Notes under the pieces: model-generated
Told to the model about the DNA's origin: nothing
What the model saw: only the letters and a program-made list of their open reading frames with translations
Databases searched by the model: none
Program-made: the position numbers and the translations under genes
NCBI RefSeq assembly: GCF_019578655.1
Contig: NC_063265.1
Span: 2,762,501 to 2,826,500 of the forward strand
Source: Ricinus communis
Lineage: Eukaryota > Streptophyta > Magnoliopsida > Malpighiales > Euphorbiaceae
Direction: 5' to 3'
Length of the DNA: 64,000 nucleotides
Part shown: piece after piece, positions 1 through 13,039 of the stretch
Numbering within the stretch: position 1 is the first letter of the stretch
How the letters are laid out: each line of letters starts with the position of its first letter

Positions 1-1560
1 AAGTGATTAGTCCATGATTAAATTTAATTGTGTTATTGGTGAACAATTGATTTAATGACCAAGAATATTATATTTTCTTAGAATAAATAAAGGCAGTAAA
101 ATTTATATATTAACTGATTAGAGAAAATCAATAGAATTAATATTAACTATATGATAAATAATATGGTTGGAATAAAATAATTTAGTTGGATAAGATGCTT
201 GATTTGTGAGGTAGATTAGCTATTAAATTTAAAATACTCAGGGTTAATTATAATAGTCAGTAAATAAATATTAATATGAAAAATAAATTAATTTTTAGAG
301 ATTTCGGATGGTAACTTTTATGGATTATGTTGTGTGAATTTTCTTGCAGGTTGTGGACCTGTCTTTACGGGAAAAATTAGTCCGTTTTATAGGGGAGATG
401 CTACCCAATTTTCAGTAGAATTATTAATTGAAATAGATAGACAATTAATAAAATTATGCTAAAATAATATTAGAATTAGAATTATACTTTAAATATAGAA
501 TAGTAGACTTTGGTTCAGTATTATTAGAAACAAGATTTAAGATTAATTCTAAAGTATTTTTGTGCGGGGAATTCTAGAATTACGCGCTCGGATAGCAGTA
601 CGGAGGAAATTAGCAGAAAACTGTAACGAAGGTATAGTTGGTCGGGTCCTGCATACTAGGTGAGTGGATAAACTTATAACATCGTATTTTTCAATTATAT
701 ATATATATATATATATCTTGATGATTTGCTGAAATGTTTCTACTGAAAATCAGTTATAAATGTAATTTAGAACTTGTTATTTTTTTATAGAATTTGGGAA
801 TAGAAAATGATATTTTTGATTTTTTTCTATATTTTTATTATGATTTTATATAGCTGGATAAATGAGTATACACTAATTTAGTGAACTTATGAGACCACAC
901 TTTGGACGTCAGGTGTTATCAGATTATACTGTCTTTGGGATCGCTTAGTATACAATAGCCTTTGGATGTATGCTAGGTGGTGCCTTCTGTGCATGTATGA
1001 CTAGTTGTTTGCACTTTGAGGTCTGCATAGGTGAGACGTCCGAGCGCCTAAAATTGCTAGGGATCAATAGAACACATCTATAAGTTTATTAGTTTCCATT
1101 GAATTATTTAATTTAGTTATTTTTATTTACTCTTAGTATTATATCAGAATTTAAATTAGTATCGATATTTCCGGATTGGATTGAGTTATGCAGATAATTG
1201 AATTTAAATCAATAAAAGAATCATAAATTCAAATACATGTTAAACTAATTTTTCATTTAAATAGTTCTATAAAGTTTTATTTGTCCAGCTAGAATTATTT
1301 TATTAAATATTTATATCAGAATTTTAGCAATATTTTCTCTAGCAGAAACGTGTTCAAGATGAGTATATTATTGTATGAATTTATTTAAAATCTTGGTTAT
1401 TCCGCTTTATTATTTGTTTATTCTCTAATTGAGTTTTACTCATCCCTTATTTTCCTTTACTAGTTTTTATGCAAAATATTAAGAGTCAGATCAGATTAGA
1501 AGTCATAGCAGCTAGAACTTCGGGTTGCTAGATTCCAAGGTCTGGAAAATAAAAGATTAG
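1..1560 (+). mobile_element. Decayed LTR-like remnant, relative of the 30.4-33.6 kb LTR
   Basis: This stretch has no open frame, but its middle matches, with many changes, the right half of the probable solo LTR at 30363-33624. Shared landmarks in the same order are an AT-rich block ending in a TTGCAG-like acceptor (about 340-350 here, about 32290 there), a 'CCTGT-TACGGG ... AGGGGAG-TCTACC-AATTTT' block (about 358-410 here, about 32385-32440 there), a GC-richer block with direct-repeat-like words (890-1060), and a right side with 'TTTACTCAT-CC-TA' (about 1436-1450 here, about 33578 there). The ends are not resolved and the left end probably runs out of the window. The homology was judged by eye, so the limits are approximate. 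Confidence 0.45.
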
Positions 1561-4352
1561 AAATTAGATAGTTAGGCCCAGATTAGGCAAAATTGTTACA
1601 ATATATATTTATCATGTTTATTTGTCTTAGCATATAATAAATAATATAGAAATTTTATAAAACTGTAATATATTATTTTTATAAATGATTAATATATATG
1701 TAAATAAAATATCATAAAAATAAAAGTAAAATTTATATTTTATACTAATATATTGTAAATTAAACTTTTTATAATATATAAAATAAAAGTTTTAAATGTA
1801 AAATAAATAAATTAATCATACAATATACTACATATTAACAATAAATTTTATTATTTTTTTGATAAAATATATATTTATATTCATATATATATATAAATAA
1901 ATAAATAATAATGAAATAGTAATAATAAAGATCCTAAATTTAGATCATAAAAAAAACAGTTAAAAAAATTGTGATATATTTGAGAACTTATTGATCGAAT
2001 AAAATAATTAAATAAAATCTAAATCTATATGTATATGATAGTAAAATATAATAATAAAAATATAGCAAGAATTCTAACAATTTGATTTTTTAAAAATAAT
2101 TATTATATAGATGTATACAAATTTATTAGTGTAATAACATAAATACAAATTAAAGTTGATAAATACTTCTCATTTTGATTTATCTTAGCATATAATAAAT
2201 ATTACAAGATTATATTATATGATTTTTATAAATAACTAATATTGATAAAAATAGAAATATTATAAAAATAAAAGTAAAACTCATATTTTATACTAATATT
2301 ATTGTATATTAAATTATATAAAATATAAAAAATTTAAAATATAAAATAAATAAAATAATCATACAATAGCATGAGTAAATTGCTAGTTTTAATTATATTA
2401 TTAGAGATTAAAATTGAATTATATAAAATTAAATAATTTTTCTCTAGCTCAATTAAATAGATTTTTTGTAGAAATATTGATATTTTTTTGTAGAATAAAA
2501 CCAATGTATTCACTATGACAAAGAGTCCAAAGAAATACAATCAAAGCACTGACTAGATATTGATATTTACTATGAAGTACAATGATCAAATTAATTTTTT
2601 TATAAATCCTTTAATTGCACTAAATTGGTCAACTTTGATAAGTTATTGAATAAATTGGTCAAAAACTTTAAATTTAAATTAATTACCCTTTAACTCTAAA
2701 TTCAGAGAGCAAATTAGCATTTTAGTCCAAAACAAGAATATTCAATAAATGGAAATTGAGTTAGCCGAAATTGATATTTAAATTAATTGCTTCTTGACGA
2801 ATAGTTTTACTTACAAAAGAATATATTCATTCTCTAAAAGGAATTTCTAATATCTTTCATTATTTTACTTGCTCATATATAGCTTAGTTTTGCTTAAAAT
2901 ATTTTTCTTAATAATTAATAATTATGAAGAACTTTTATTAAAATTTATTAATAAGTAAAAGTATTAGTTTATTGAATATTAAATATAGATGGACGGACTG
3001 TACTTCTTGTGTTTGAATAGAATCCATGGATCCATGTTACCGTATATACACTTCTGGCCAAATAAAATGGTTGACTATACTTTATAGTATTAATACATTA
3101 TATCATTATTATTTATTATTTATTTATTATTATTGTTATTATTTTGAATTGCAATTGCAGACAAATAAATGCTTGGAGTAGCAGGACATCAAGTATGATA
3201 ATAACAATGCATGGCATGATCAAATCTGTTGTAGCTTTGTTAAAGTTGTGCAATTTATTACCATATTTCTCTTTTGTAAATATCTTCTACTTGTACTTTG
3301 CCTACAACTTCAAGTATGATTCTGCCGTCCATTGCATGAGGCCAGGGCCACAGAGCTTGTAGATTAATACAATGTCTTACTTTCCAAGTTCTCTTGGCCG
3401 TCCTGAAAATTAGCAAATGTCAAACTAAACAACTAACCAAACTGTTGATGTTCTGTCAAGAAATGTAATTTTTCTTTTCCATTAATGGCAATACTGAACT
3501 AATTGCATATTCTTCCCTATGTAAAAGAGGTGGATTTACCTAATCAAATGACATTTTCATAGGCGAGTATGAAAACGTAAGAATATAAGACTATCAAAAT
3601 TAATAAAAGGCGTCAATATTTTTTATTGTAAATTATTAATAGGGTAAATCACGAGATAGTTGTTTGTTGAAAGATAGAACGTAAATTCATTTTGTGGATG
3701 AGTAAAATTAAACAGTAATTTTCCTGTACATATCCTTGAAATTTTATATATATTATCAATTGGGTATAGTTCAACTGGTATAGGAATCTTCTCCGAGAAC
3801 ATGATAAATTTACTGGAATGTACTATTGGATGCAAGATGCCAACGGTTTTAACCCATGTGTGGCATTGGATTCCACATGAGTTAAATTGAAGAAAGGATA
3901 GGATTAATTTGTAAGGCCAGGCCACCCTTGTTAGACTGTCCCTAGTATTTGGAAATATGCTAAAACAAACAAATGAAAGAAATGTTCATTTCTGGAAGTT
4001 AGGGAATGATAGCAACTTTCAAGAATCAAAACAGGAACTAGTAAATGTTAGATTAGAGTTGTAGAAGAAAGGAACATTGATGTGCAGGTCTTAATAATTT
4101 CCAGATTATTATAAAATAAAGTTTGTATGTAAATAGTCAACTAATTAACTAATAAAGAAACAGCTAATCCTTTAGCTAGGCTATACATGCCAGGTTAAAC
4201 ATCAACTTGCATCTATGTTTTTTGAAATAAGAAATGGGGTTAATGCCGTTTCTTCTTGCTCAGAATTTTGAGGTTCCAAGAATCAGTTTTAACCTTCTCT
4301 TCTTGTTCTTTCTTTTGTCTTATAATGGAAACAAATTGATAATAAAAAAAAT
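1561..4352. other. AT-rich intergenic DNA
   Basis: Very AT-rich sequence with short (TA)n runs near 1885-1900 and no frame with plausible protein content. A more complex patch at 3000-4350 has normal base composition and is probably the upstream region of the transporter gene. No conserved coding sequence was recognised on either strand. Confidence 0.6.
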
Positions 4353-4360
4353 TATATAAA
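4353..4360 (+). promoter_or_regulatory. Probable TATA box of the oligopeptide transporter gene
   Basis: TATATAAA lies 120-127 bases before the chosen ATG at 4480, which would give a 5' leader of roughly 90-100 bases if transcription starts about 30 bases downstream. This is a positional inference; no transcript data are available. Confidence 0.4.
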
Positions 4361-4479
4361 TGAAGGCAGAAGAAAGACTACAAATAGTAGGGCTTTGTTC
4401 CTATGTCCAAAACTCTATTGCTTGTTCGTCCCGCACTGGTTTAACCTGAATCTTATCTAAAAGATTCAGGTAAAGGAAC

Positions 4480-7400
4480 ATGGAGACTATGGAATTGGAA
4501 ACTAATGAAATCCATGCTACGAACCAGGCCATGATTCCTGAGCCAGGTATTGCAGTCTTTTTTTCTTTGTCTCCTTTCCTGAAAGAAAGATGAACATAAT
4601 GATATCTTGTGTACATATCTCACAATTCTCAGTTTATTTACAAGTAAATTAAGTCCATGCTACCTAGAACTGTAAGTTGCTACTGTGCAAAGTGATTTTC
4701 CAAGAACATGCATAATCATAACGTTTCCATTAGTTAGAGTAGCTTCCTCGTCAGTATTTGCCAACGCCCATCTTATTACCTGAAGCATGCGTTTTCTCTG
4801 CAGAAGAGGTAAATGATTCGCCAATTGAGCAAGTCAGGCTCACAGTTCCTATCACGGATGATCGAACATTACCATGCTTGACATTTCGAACATGGTTCCT
4901 GGGGGTCATATCTTGTGCTCTTCTAGCATTCTTGAATCAGTTCTTTGTTTATCGCCAGAATCCGATATTCATATCATCAGTTGCAGCTCAGATTGTAGTA
5001 CTTCCAATTGGAAAGTTAATGGCAGCGTATTTGCCGAAGAAATTAATTCGAGTTCCAGGAACAAAATGGTCATTTTCTTTGAATCCAGGCCCCTTCAACT
5101 TAAAAGAGCATGTCCTTATCACTATATTTGCAAATTCAGGATCAAACCCTGTTTATGCAGTGAATATACTCACCATTGTTAAAGCATTCTATTACAGGGA
5201 CATACATCCAATGGCAGCTATGCTGTTAACGCAAACTACCCAGGTGAGTTCTTTGCTCAAATTTCCATACAATTATATAAAGCCTAAAACAATGTGGTAT
5301 TCTTGATTAGATGCTTGGATATGGTTGGGCTGGAGTTTTCAGAAAATTTCTTGTTGATTCACCTTACATGTGGTGGCCTGCAAATCTGGTTCAAGTTTCG
5401 CTCTTTCGGTGCTCACTAAGACCCTATACTATGTATCAATAAATATTAAAAAATCTTATACTTCTGACTCTCGAGACTGCTATCCTTTCATTTCTGTAGA
5501 GCATTACATGAAGACGAGAAGAGGCCTAAAAGAGGCCTGTCAAGGCTACAGTTCTTCCTCCTAGTCCTTATTTCAAGCTTCGCATACTACATCATTCCTA
5601 ACTATCTGTTTCAATCTATAACTGCTATGTCCTTTGTTTGTTGGATATGGAAGGATTCCATTACAGCCCAACAAATAGGCTCTGGTCTTCATGGACTTGG
5701 CATCGGATCGTTCGGCTTTGATTGGTCAACCATATCTAGTTTCCTCGGTTCTCCATTAGCCACTCCAGGATTTGCTGTGCTGAACCTGTTAGCTGGTTTC
5801 GTCATTATCCTCTACATCATTATTCCTGTAGCTTATTGGACAGATGCATATGGAGCGAAACGTTTCCCAATTTACTCATCCCACGTATTCAATTCGACCG
5901 GTCAGCCTTATGATATTTCTAAAATCATGAATCAAACAACCTTCTCATTCATAGAAGAAGCATATAATGGTTATAGCAAAGTCAATCTGAGTATACTCTT
6001 CGTGTACACTTATGGTCTCAGCTTTGCTGTATTGGCTGCTACATTGTCTCATGTTGCACTTTTCCATGGAAGGTACCTCAAATTTGCAGCAGATTAGTGT
6101 TTTTGTGTTCAATAAGTTAATTGATTACCATCTCAATTAATCATTCTGAATGTCCTGGCCTTGTAGAATAATTTCGCAGCAAGCAAAAGCAGCATTCACT
6201 GATAAGTTTGGTGATGTCCACACTAGAATAATGAAGAAAAATTATGATGTTGTACCTCAATGGTGGTTTCATATAATCTTGATTGTTATAGTTGGACTTG
6301 CCATGCTTGCTTGTGAAGGCTTCGGAGGACAATTGCAGCTTCCTTACTGGGGTGTCCTGCTAGCAGTTAGCCTTGCTTTCTTCTTTACCCTTCCTATTGG
6401 TGTTATCCAAGCAACTACAAATCAGGTATTGAAAGATTGATATTCCTTACCTCTTAACTTCTCGAGTACTATCCATTGACTGCCTATGAAAATGGCATCC
6501 CAAGTGCACGAGGCTTCATGCTTTGAGAGTGGTGGGGGGAGTGGTTGTCCATTAGATACACCCTCTCTCCACATTCTTATACAGGGACTAATTTTGCATC
6601 AGCTTTTTATATCCGCTGACAGGAAATGTCATGTTGCAATGCACAGGCAGCACAACAATTTTTTCTAGAAGAAAAGGAAAGAATTTTGTATAGGAAGTTT
6701 CATTCATATCCGTACTTGCATATCCTAAGACACTGCAATGCTTGTGCAGCAACCAGGACTGAACGTTATAACTGAACTTATAATTGGTTACATGTATCCT
6801 GGCAAACCTTTAGCCAATGTGGCATTCAAGACGTATGGTTATATCAGCATGTCACAAGCAATTATGTTCATTTCAGACTTCAAGCTTGGTCATTACATGA
6901 AAGTTCCTCCAAAGTCCATGTTCATTGTTCAAGTGAGTGATCAAGTTCCATAATAATTCTCCATTTTAAATTGCTTCTGAGATTTAACCAGACGAATTTC
7001 CAAAATGAACACTGATATATCTTGCTCAAAATAGTTAGTAGGCACGATAATTGCATCCTCAACCTACTTTGGCACGGCTTGGTGGCTCCTGACATCAATT
7101 GACTTCATCTGCCATCCTGAAAAATTACCTGAAGGAAGCCCCTGGACATGTCCGGGAGATGATGTTTTCTATAACGCCTCCATCATCTGGGGTCTGGTCG
7201 GACCATTGAGAATGTTCGGTCGTCTTGGTCTGTATTACAATATGAACTATTTCTTCCTTTTTGGCCTCCTGGCTCCAGTGGTCGTGTGGATATTCTCCCG
7301 ACTGTTCCCAGAACAAAAATGGATAAAGCTCATTAATATTCCTGTGATCTTGAGCGCCACAGGGGCAATGCCACCTGCGAGAGCTGTGAACTATACAAGC

Positions 7401-7655
7401 TGGTTTACAGTAGGCATCTTCTTCAACTTCTTTGTGTATAAGAAATACAAGAAGTGGTGGGCAAGGCATAACTACATCTTATCAGCTGGATTAGATGCTG
7501 GAGTTGCTTTCTTGGCCATTCTGTGTTATTTCACTTTGCAGCTCAAGGATATTAATGGACCAGCATGGTGGGGTTTAGAGTTGGATGATCATTGTCCCCT
7601 GGCAACTTGCCCAACTGCTCCTGGCATTGTTGCTGATGGGTGTCCTGTTTTATAG
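4480..7655 (+). CDS. OPT: Oligopeptide transporter, OPT family (plant OPT1/OPT5-like)
   Basis: A proton-coupled plasma-membrane transporter of the plant OPT clade, whose members carry small peptides, glutathione or metal chelates. The exact substrate cannot be read from sequence. Seven exons splice in phase: 4480-4546, 4804-5243, 5311-5408, 5500-6072, 6167-6425, 6750-6932 and 7035-7655, giving 746 aa, the usual length. The N-terminal conserved block [13 protein letters not shown] is at about residues 26-38. The OPT 'NPG' motif ([12 protein letters not shown]) is near residue 117, the KIPP-type motif reads KVPP near residue 530, and the family C-terminus ends [15 protein letters not shown]. 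Many hydrophobic segments (about 14-16) are spread throughout. Exon 1 is short (22 codons) and is inferred from a clean donor after CCAG at 4546, an acceptor CTGCAG at 4798-4803 and matching phase. No frameshift or premature stop is seen, so the gene looks functional. The family is certain; the subfamily assignment is not. Confidence 0.93.
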
Positions 7656-9569
7656 TCACCATTCCATGAATCTTTCAAAACATGTTTTCTGTTTTAAATG
7701 CTCTAACACTTCCATTCTACACGGAAAAGGAAGATTGCAAGAATGTGGAAGTGAACTGTCATTTTTCCTTCCTTTTTTTTGTTTTTTTGAATGTGTAGTT
7801 GAATTTGAAGGCAAATGTAACAGACAAGTTATACCCTGAAAAAATAAATAAGAAATAAATAAAAACAATCAAACAAACAAACAAGTATGTGGAGATCAAT
7901 GGATTGTGTTAAGATGCCACAAAATATAAGCATATGAAGATCTAAAGAAAGAACCAGAATGCGGGTTACTTTACTTTCACCCTCCATATGTCATCATTTT
8001 GATCATATAATCCATTGGATCTAGAAAAATAGAAATACTATAAATTTCAACAAACTAGAATTCAGTGTAAAATGAGATTAGGTTCAAAATTTAGTGATGA
8101 TTTTATGAATCAATTCCTTTTTCGTAGTGAAAAGGACATTACAAGTTTTCAATTAGATTCCATTAGGATGAACATTCATAGTTTAAAATGGTATAGAAAG
8201 GACATACAAGTAAAACCCATTATTAAAACCATCAACTTTTCTATTTTATTTTATTAAAATTTTTATACATTTATTTTCTATTAAGTGTACCAAATCATAA
8301 TGAGAAAATAAAACTCTCTACTCTTATCAAAATTGAGCGTACTTATTTAAATAGTTGAAAAAATTGTGTGAAGAAAAAGACATTTTGAGACAGCTAACAA
8401 GTTCATATACCCCAAGATAAATAGATCATAATGAGTAAGAAATTAGTAAATAGTATTCGAATTATCACGTCATTAAAGGACTTGACATGGAGCATAAAAA
8501 AAATAATTATTTTTTATTATGTAGTCTACGGTCTATTAGACTTTCAATGAATAAAAAAAATTAACTAATAAAATTATTAGATAATAATATTTTTAACAGT
8601 AAATATAAAAATAGCATGTCAGCATATTTATATATTAGATGAGATTTTTATATATGAAAAATGAAAAATAGACTATCATATTTGATGTCTGTCATAGCTA
8701 AACTGAAATTAGCAATGAATGAATACATTGGAGCATATTTTTTTGCAATTTACCCAATACTAGCGCGTGTTTCACATGCATAATGTATTTATTAGGTTTA
8801 AGAGCATTTCTAATATAATATTTATGTATATGAATATTTTCTTTATATGGTCATTTAAAAATAGATTTTTAGAAAATTATTATTTTTAAAATATAAAGTA
8901 AACTCCTTATTCAAATTTTACCTTTTTAAAAAACATTTACTAAATGTATTACAGATTCTCACGTATTTATTAATTAATAATATTATTTTTCTATTAAATA
9001 AAAGAAATTACACTGTTAATTTTTATGAAAATAAAATTAAAATATATATAAATTATAAAAAATCTATTTATACTATTTACATTTGAATATTTCTTAACAA
9101 CATTTTATTATAAAAATTATGATGTTTAGATTAAATAGTCAAATTAGGATGTTCTAACCTGCTATTAAAGGTGAGCATTGATAAATTTTAATTTATTATA
9201 TTATGTTACTTAAAATTGCAATAAATTCTGTTTTTATTATAATATATAACTAATTAAATAAATAAAATTGGCTGCACATGTGACTTAGTAAATAAGAAAA
9301 GCAGACTGCTCTAATATTTATTGTTTAGACTTCACCTTAATTTATGATTTTGGAATTATTTGTTGTTATGATTTAGGGATTGTTTGTTGATGACACTTCT
9401 AAAAGGATTATTTACAAAAAAAATTAATTAATTAATTGCTACTCGTATTTTTCTAATAAGGTTTTGAACTTAATTAATTTAGAGATAAGTAAAAAAGAGG
9501 ATCGTGTATTTGGACTGTTTTATAGTTTTTAATATTGTAATTTGTGTTCAGACAAAGAAAGGCATGTGT
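7656..9569. other. 3' flank of the transporter gene and AT-rich intergenic DNA
   Basis: The first 200-300 bases are probably the 3' UTR, with AATAAA-like words near 7842-7860. Beyond that is AT-rich DNA with no coding frame of recognisable family and no RNA gene that I can see. Confidence 0.55.
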
Positions 9570-10313
9570 ATTATCAGAAAAAAAAAATTTATTAAAATTT
9601 TTTAAATTTGTAAAGATTCAATTATCTTCACTCTAATTAGCCATTGTTATCATGTTATCCATGTCTCATAACATGAGTTTTGAGTTTAAAACTCTTAATT
9701 TTATTGTTTGACCGTCAAATTGCAGTTTAAGTCATTGATCCGATGAAATCGATTTGAGAATCAAATAATGGTATTTTTGAATTATTAAGCTCTAAACATA
9801 TATTATCAAATACAGATAATATAATAATAATGAGCGATCTAATAAAGATAGTTGAATTTTTATGAATCGCTATTCTTTAATTTATTTTATCACGATTATT
9901 AATCTTTCTATCTTACACAGAAAAAATATCTTATAAATTCATTATTTAACAATTTTTATTATGTGTTTCTTTTTAGAAAAGAATAGACATTTAGTTAAAA
10001 TCTATGACAAAAAGAAAAATGTCATTATTAAAAAATATAGATTTGCAAGAATTCAATACTCTAAGCAACCATCATTATGATGATATGTGTTTAGAGTTTA
10101 ACAACTCAAAATATTATTGTGTGGCTATCAAATATATTTTATCAAATCAGTTTTAAATCATAATTTAACGATCAAATAATAAAATTAAGAATTGTTAAAC
10201 TTTAAACTCATATTATTATGTAAGAAAAATATGGAAATGATGATTAATAGGAATGATAATTAAATCATTGTAAATCGAGACTTTTTAACAGTGAAATATA
10301 TTTTTCTATCATA
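9570..10313. mobile_element. Large foldback (long-TIR MITE-like) element, about 740 bp
   Basis: The left part (about 9570-9880) and the reverse complement of the right part (about 10020-10313) align over roughly 300 bases. Matching words in the same order are TTTGTAAAGATTCAATTATC versus TTTACAATGATTTAATTATC, CTTAATTTTATTGTTTGACCGT versus CTTAATTTTATTATTTGATCGT (first 20 bases or so), and CTCTAAACATAT versus CTCTAAACACAT. There is no coding frame. The shape is that of a non-autonomous DNA transposon with very long terminal inverted repeats. No clean target-site duplication was identified, so the superfamily is open. Limits are approximate. Confidence 0.6.
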
Positions 10314-11193
10314 TTTTAAAATCATATGTCTTTTTATCTGAATAAAAAATAGATACTAAAAATTATAAAACTTTGAAACAATATCATATTTTTTTATGCA
10401 AGCAATTATATTTATGCTATATTTGATTGAAATATATTGATAAACTAATATATATTTTATTTAAATTTTATTTATTGTATTATAATTTAATTTAACTAAA
10501 TAAATTTTACATAAATTTAATTATATAAAATTTCAAATTAATTTTCATTTTATATAAAATAAATAAATAAATTTTAAATTCTTAAATAAACTTTATAATT
10601 TACAATCAAACATATAATATATATAATATATAGAATTCTTTTTACTGAAATGAGTGAAATGAGGGCTTTTTCCTACGGTTGGCAGTAGAATAACTTGGTT
10701 AGTCTTTTAACAACGTGACATATGATTTTGTTTCTTCTAAATTGAAAGGAACAGAAATGCCAGCTTAGCTGCCATGTTAAGGTAATATATTAAAATTGCA
10801 TTCAATTTTATAAAATGAATCTATTTTAATAATTTTTAACAGATGAGTCAAAATCATAATAACTCTTTTTGAACTTCTTTTAATCTTTAAAGCATATAAA
10901 AATGATATTATTTTTAAGATTTTATATTTACATAACGTTACATCCCTAAAAATCATTGATATTAGTTTTAAGATATTGACGTCTAGAGCTAATTATAGAT
11001 TCGGTGATTTCCGCCGGAATTAAAATAATTGAAAGTTTTATAATCAAATTGAACTTATTTAAAATTCTTTTGCTATTATGGTAGAACTATTTTCTACTGA
11101 TCTGGACCAAACAATAAAACTAAGTTCTTACATATATTTATTAATAATTATATATTTATAAATATTAACTATATAAAAATATATTTTATATTC

Positions 11194-11232
<39 letters not shown>

Positions 11233-11950
11233 TTACTACATTACTAATTTACTATATACTTAAGCTTTAATATTTTTTAATAACACCATCTACTACAACA
11301 ACCAATTTTATGTCTCAAATCTCATTTTATAGGCTTATTCTCTACACTTAAACTCTCAATTCACATACCCTAAGCCAACCGCATCTCTCACACTTAAAAT
11401 TGAACTTATATTTTAGTGCTATATAAAGTTTGTAATTTTTTATTTTAGTGCTAGCCATCTGCAAAATATTATTATGCTAGCAATAACATATATTTTAATA
11501 ATTTATATTTGAACATAAATTATTATATTTGTAAGTGGACTAAATTGCAAAGTAAGTTGTTCAAGAATATGTGCAGTTCTATCTAATTCCAATTCTAATA
11601 CTAATTTCATTCATATGTCAATCGTATGTTTTTAATGTATTTAATTAAAGATAAAAATTATATTTTTTCTAAATGTTAGAACCGAATTGAACTGAATTGT
11701 ATTGAACCAAAGAATTGGTTCAATTTAGTATGATATCATTTATATTTGGTACGATACTGATACTTTAAATTTAAAATAAAAATAAAAATTTAGTACGGTA
11801 TTGGTGATTTATAAATAACTGAATTAGATCGATCCGTACTTAACATTATTTGCGTGGAATGTGATGAAAACCATAAACCATAAAAACGTGACGAGAGTTA
11901 TAAAGTCAAAATGACATTACATCATTAAATATTATTCATATTAGTTTGTA
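10314..11950. other. AT-rich intergenic DNA with (TA)n tract
   Basis: No gene seen. A (TA)n microsatellite runs from about 11200 to 11227. A short patch at about 11690-11830 is rich in repeated 'GAACTGAATTG / GGTTCAATTTAGTA' words, a pattern often seen in decayed plant repeats. Confidence 0.5.
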
Positions 11951-13039
11951 GGGTTAAATATTATTTTTTTTAGTTATGATGTAATATATAAATTTGTTTT
12001 TGTAATATTATATTATATTAACATTTTTTATTTTTAATAAAATTAACTATTATTCTCTAACATATTAGTCGAAAATCTAAACTGGTAATTTAATATTATA
12101 ATTTAATCCTTGAACTCATTATTAAGTATTCAACTATTCAAAATTAATTTTATTATCAAATTAAAATAAAATCTTTTTTTAAGTACAAGTTAGTTTCAGT
12201 GCCTAATTAAAATAATAAATTTAATATTCTTTTACTAGTCTATATCTTTTATTGTTAAACATAATTTACTCATAGAAAATTTAAACATATTAAAAGTATT
12301 TATTTTTATTTAATATTATTAAATTACTTTGTAGTTAAATTTTAACTTTTAAACAAAATAGATAGTTAAAAGTTAAAATTAAACAATAAAAATAAAAAAT
12401 TTACTCGTATTAATCTCATTTAAATGATTGGTAGAAAGCTCCACTTTTAACATGATCTTCATTGATTGTCTACTTCAACATTTCTTTTGTAAAGCTAATT
12501 GGTGTCTAGATTATTTGCTAGATTAAGACATAATTATTTTAATTTAATTTTTACTTTTAATGTAATTTAACTATAATGTATAATAAAAATAACAATAGAA
12601 TATTTTTTTAACTAAAAGTTTTTATTTTATATTAATAATTAAAATTAAATTATATAGTAATTTAAAAATATTGTTGTAAATATAATAAGTTTTGAAATGT
12701 TTAAATTTGTTTGAAATAAATTGTACTAAAAATAACAAAAACTAGAGTAAGAAAAAGAATATCAATTAATTATTTTAGTTAAACATTAAAAAAATTTGTA
12801 TTAAAAATAAAATTTTATTTTAGTTTAATAATTAAATTAATTTTAGATGAATTTAATATTTAATAATAAATTCAAAGATCAAATTCTAATATTAAATTTC
12901 CAGTTTAGTCATTTAACTAAAATAAAATGAAATAGTAATTAAGTTTATTAAAATTTAAAATAAATTTAATATAATAAAAAAATATAATGAACGACTTGTG
13001 TATTAAATTAAACCTTATGAGCTAAATACTATTTAATTC
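11951..13039. mobile_element. Large foldback element, about 1.09 kb, arms about 450 bp
   Basis: The left arm (about 11951-12400) aligns with the reverse complement of the right arm (about 12590-13039). Landmarks are GGTTAAATATTATTT at the left end versus GAATTAAATAGTATTT from the right, CTAAACTGGTAATTTAATATTA versus CTAAACTGGAAATTTAATATTA (first 20 bases), TAGTACAA-like and 'TTAATATTCTTTT / TTGATATTCTTTT' blocks, and TTAAATTACTTTGTAG versus TTAAATTACTATATAA. There is no coding frame. It looks like an old long-inverted-repeat DNA element. The arms have diverged by roughly a quarter, judged by eye, so it is not recent. Confidence 0.6.

Noticed and set aside
3144..3362. 72-codon open frame upstream of the transporter
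   Set aside because: No family resemblance, and it is not linked in phase to the transporter exons.
3623..3925. 100-codon minus-strand frame
   Set aside because: Composition and hydrophobic patches look random for AT-rich DNA; nothing recognised.
4758..4803. Upstream extension of transporter exon 2
   Set aside because: The phase fits an acceptor at 4803 joined to the short exon at 4480-4546, giving the family N-terminus; the extension would need a non-ATG start.
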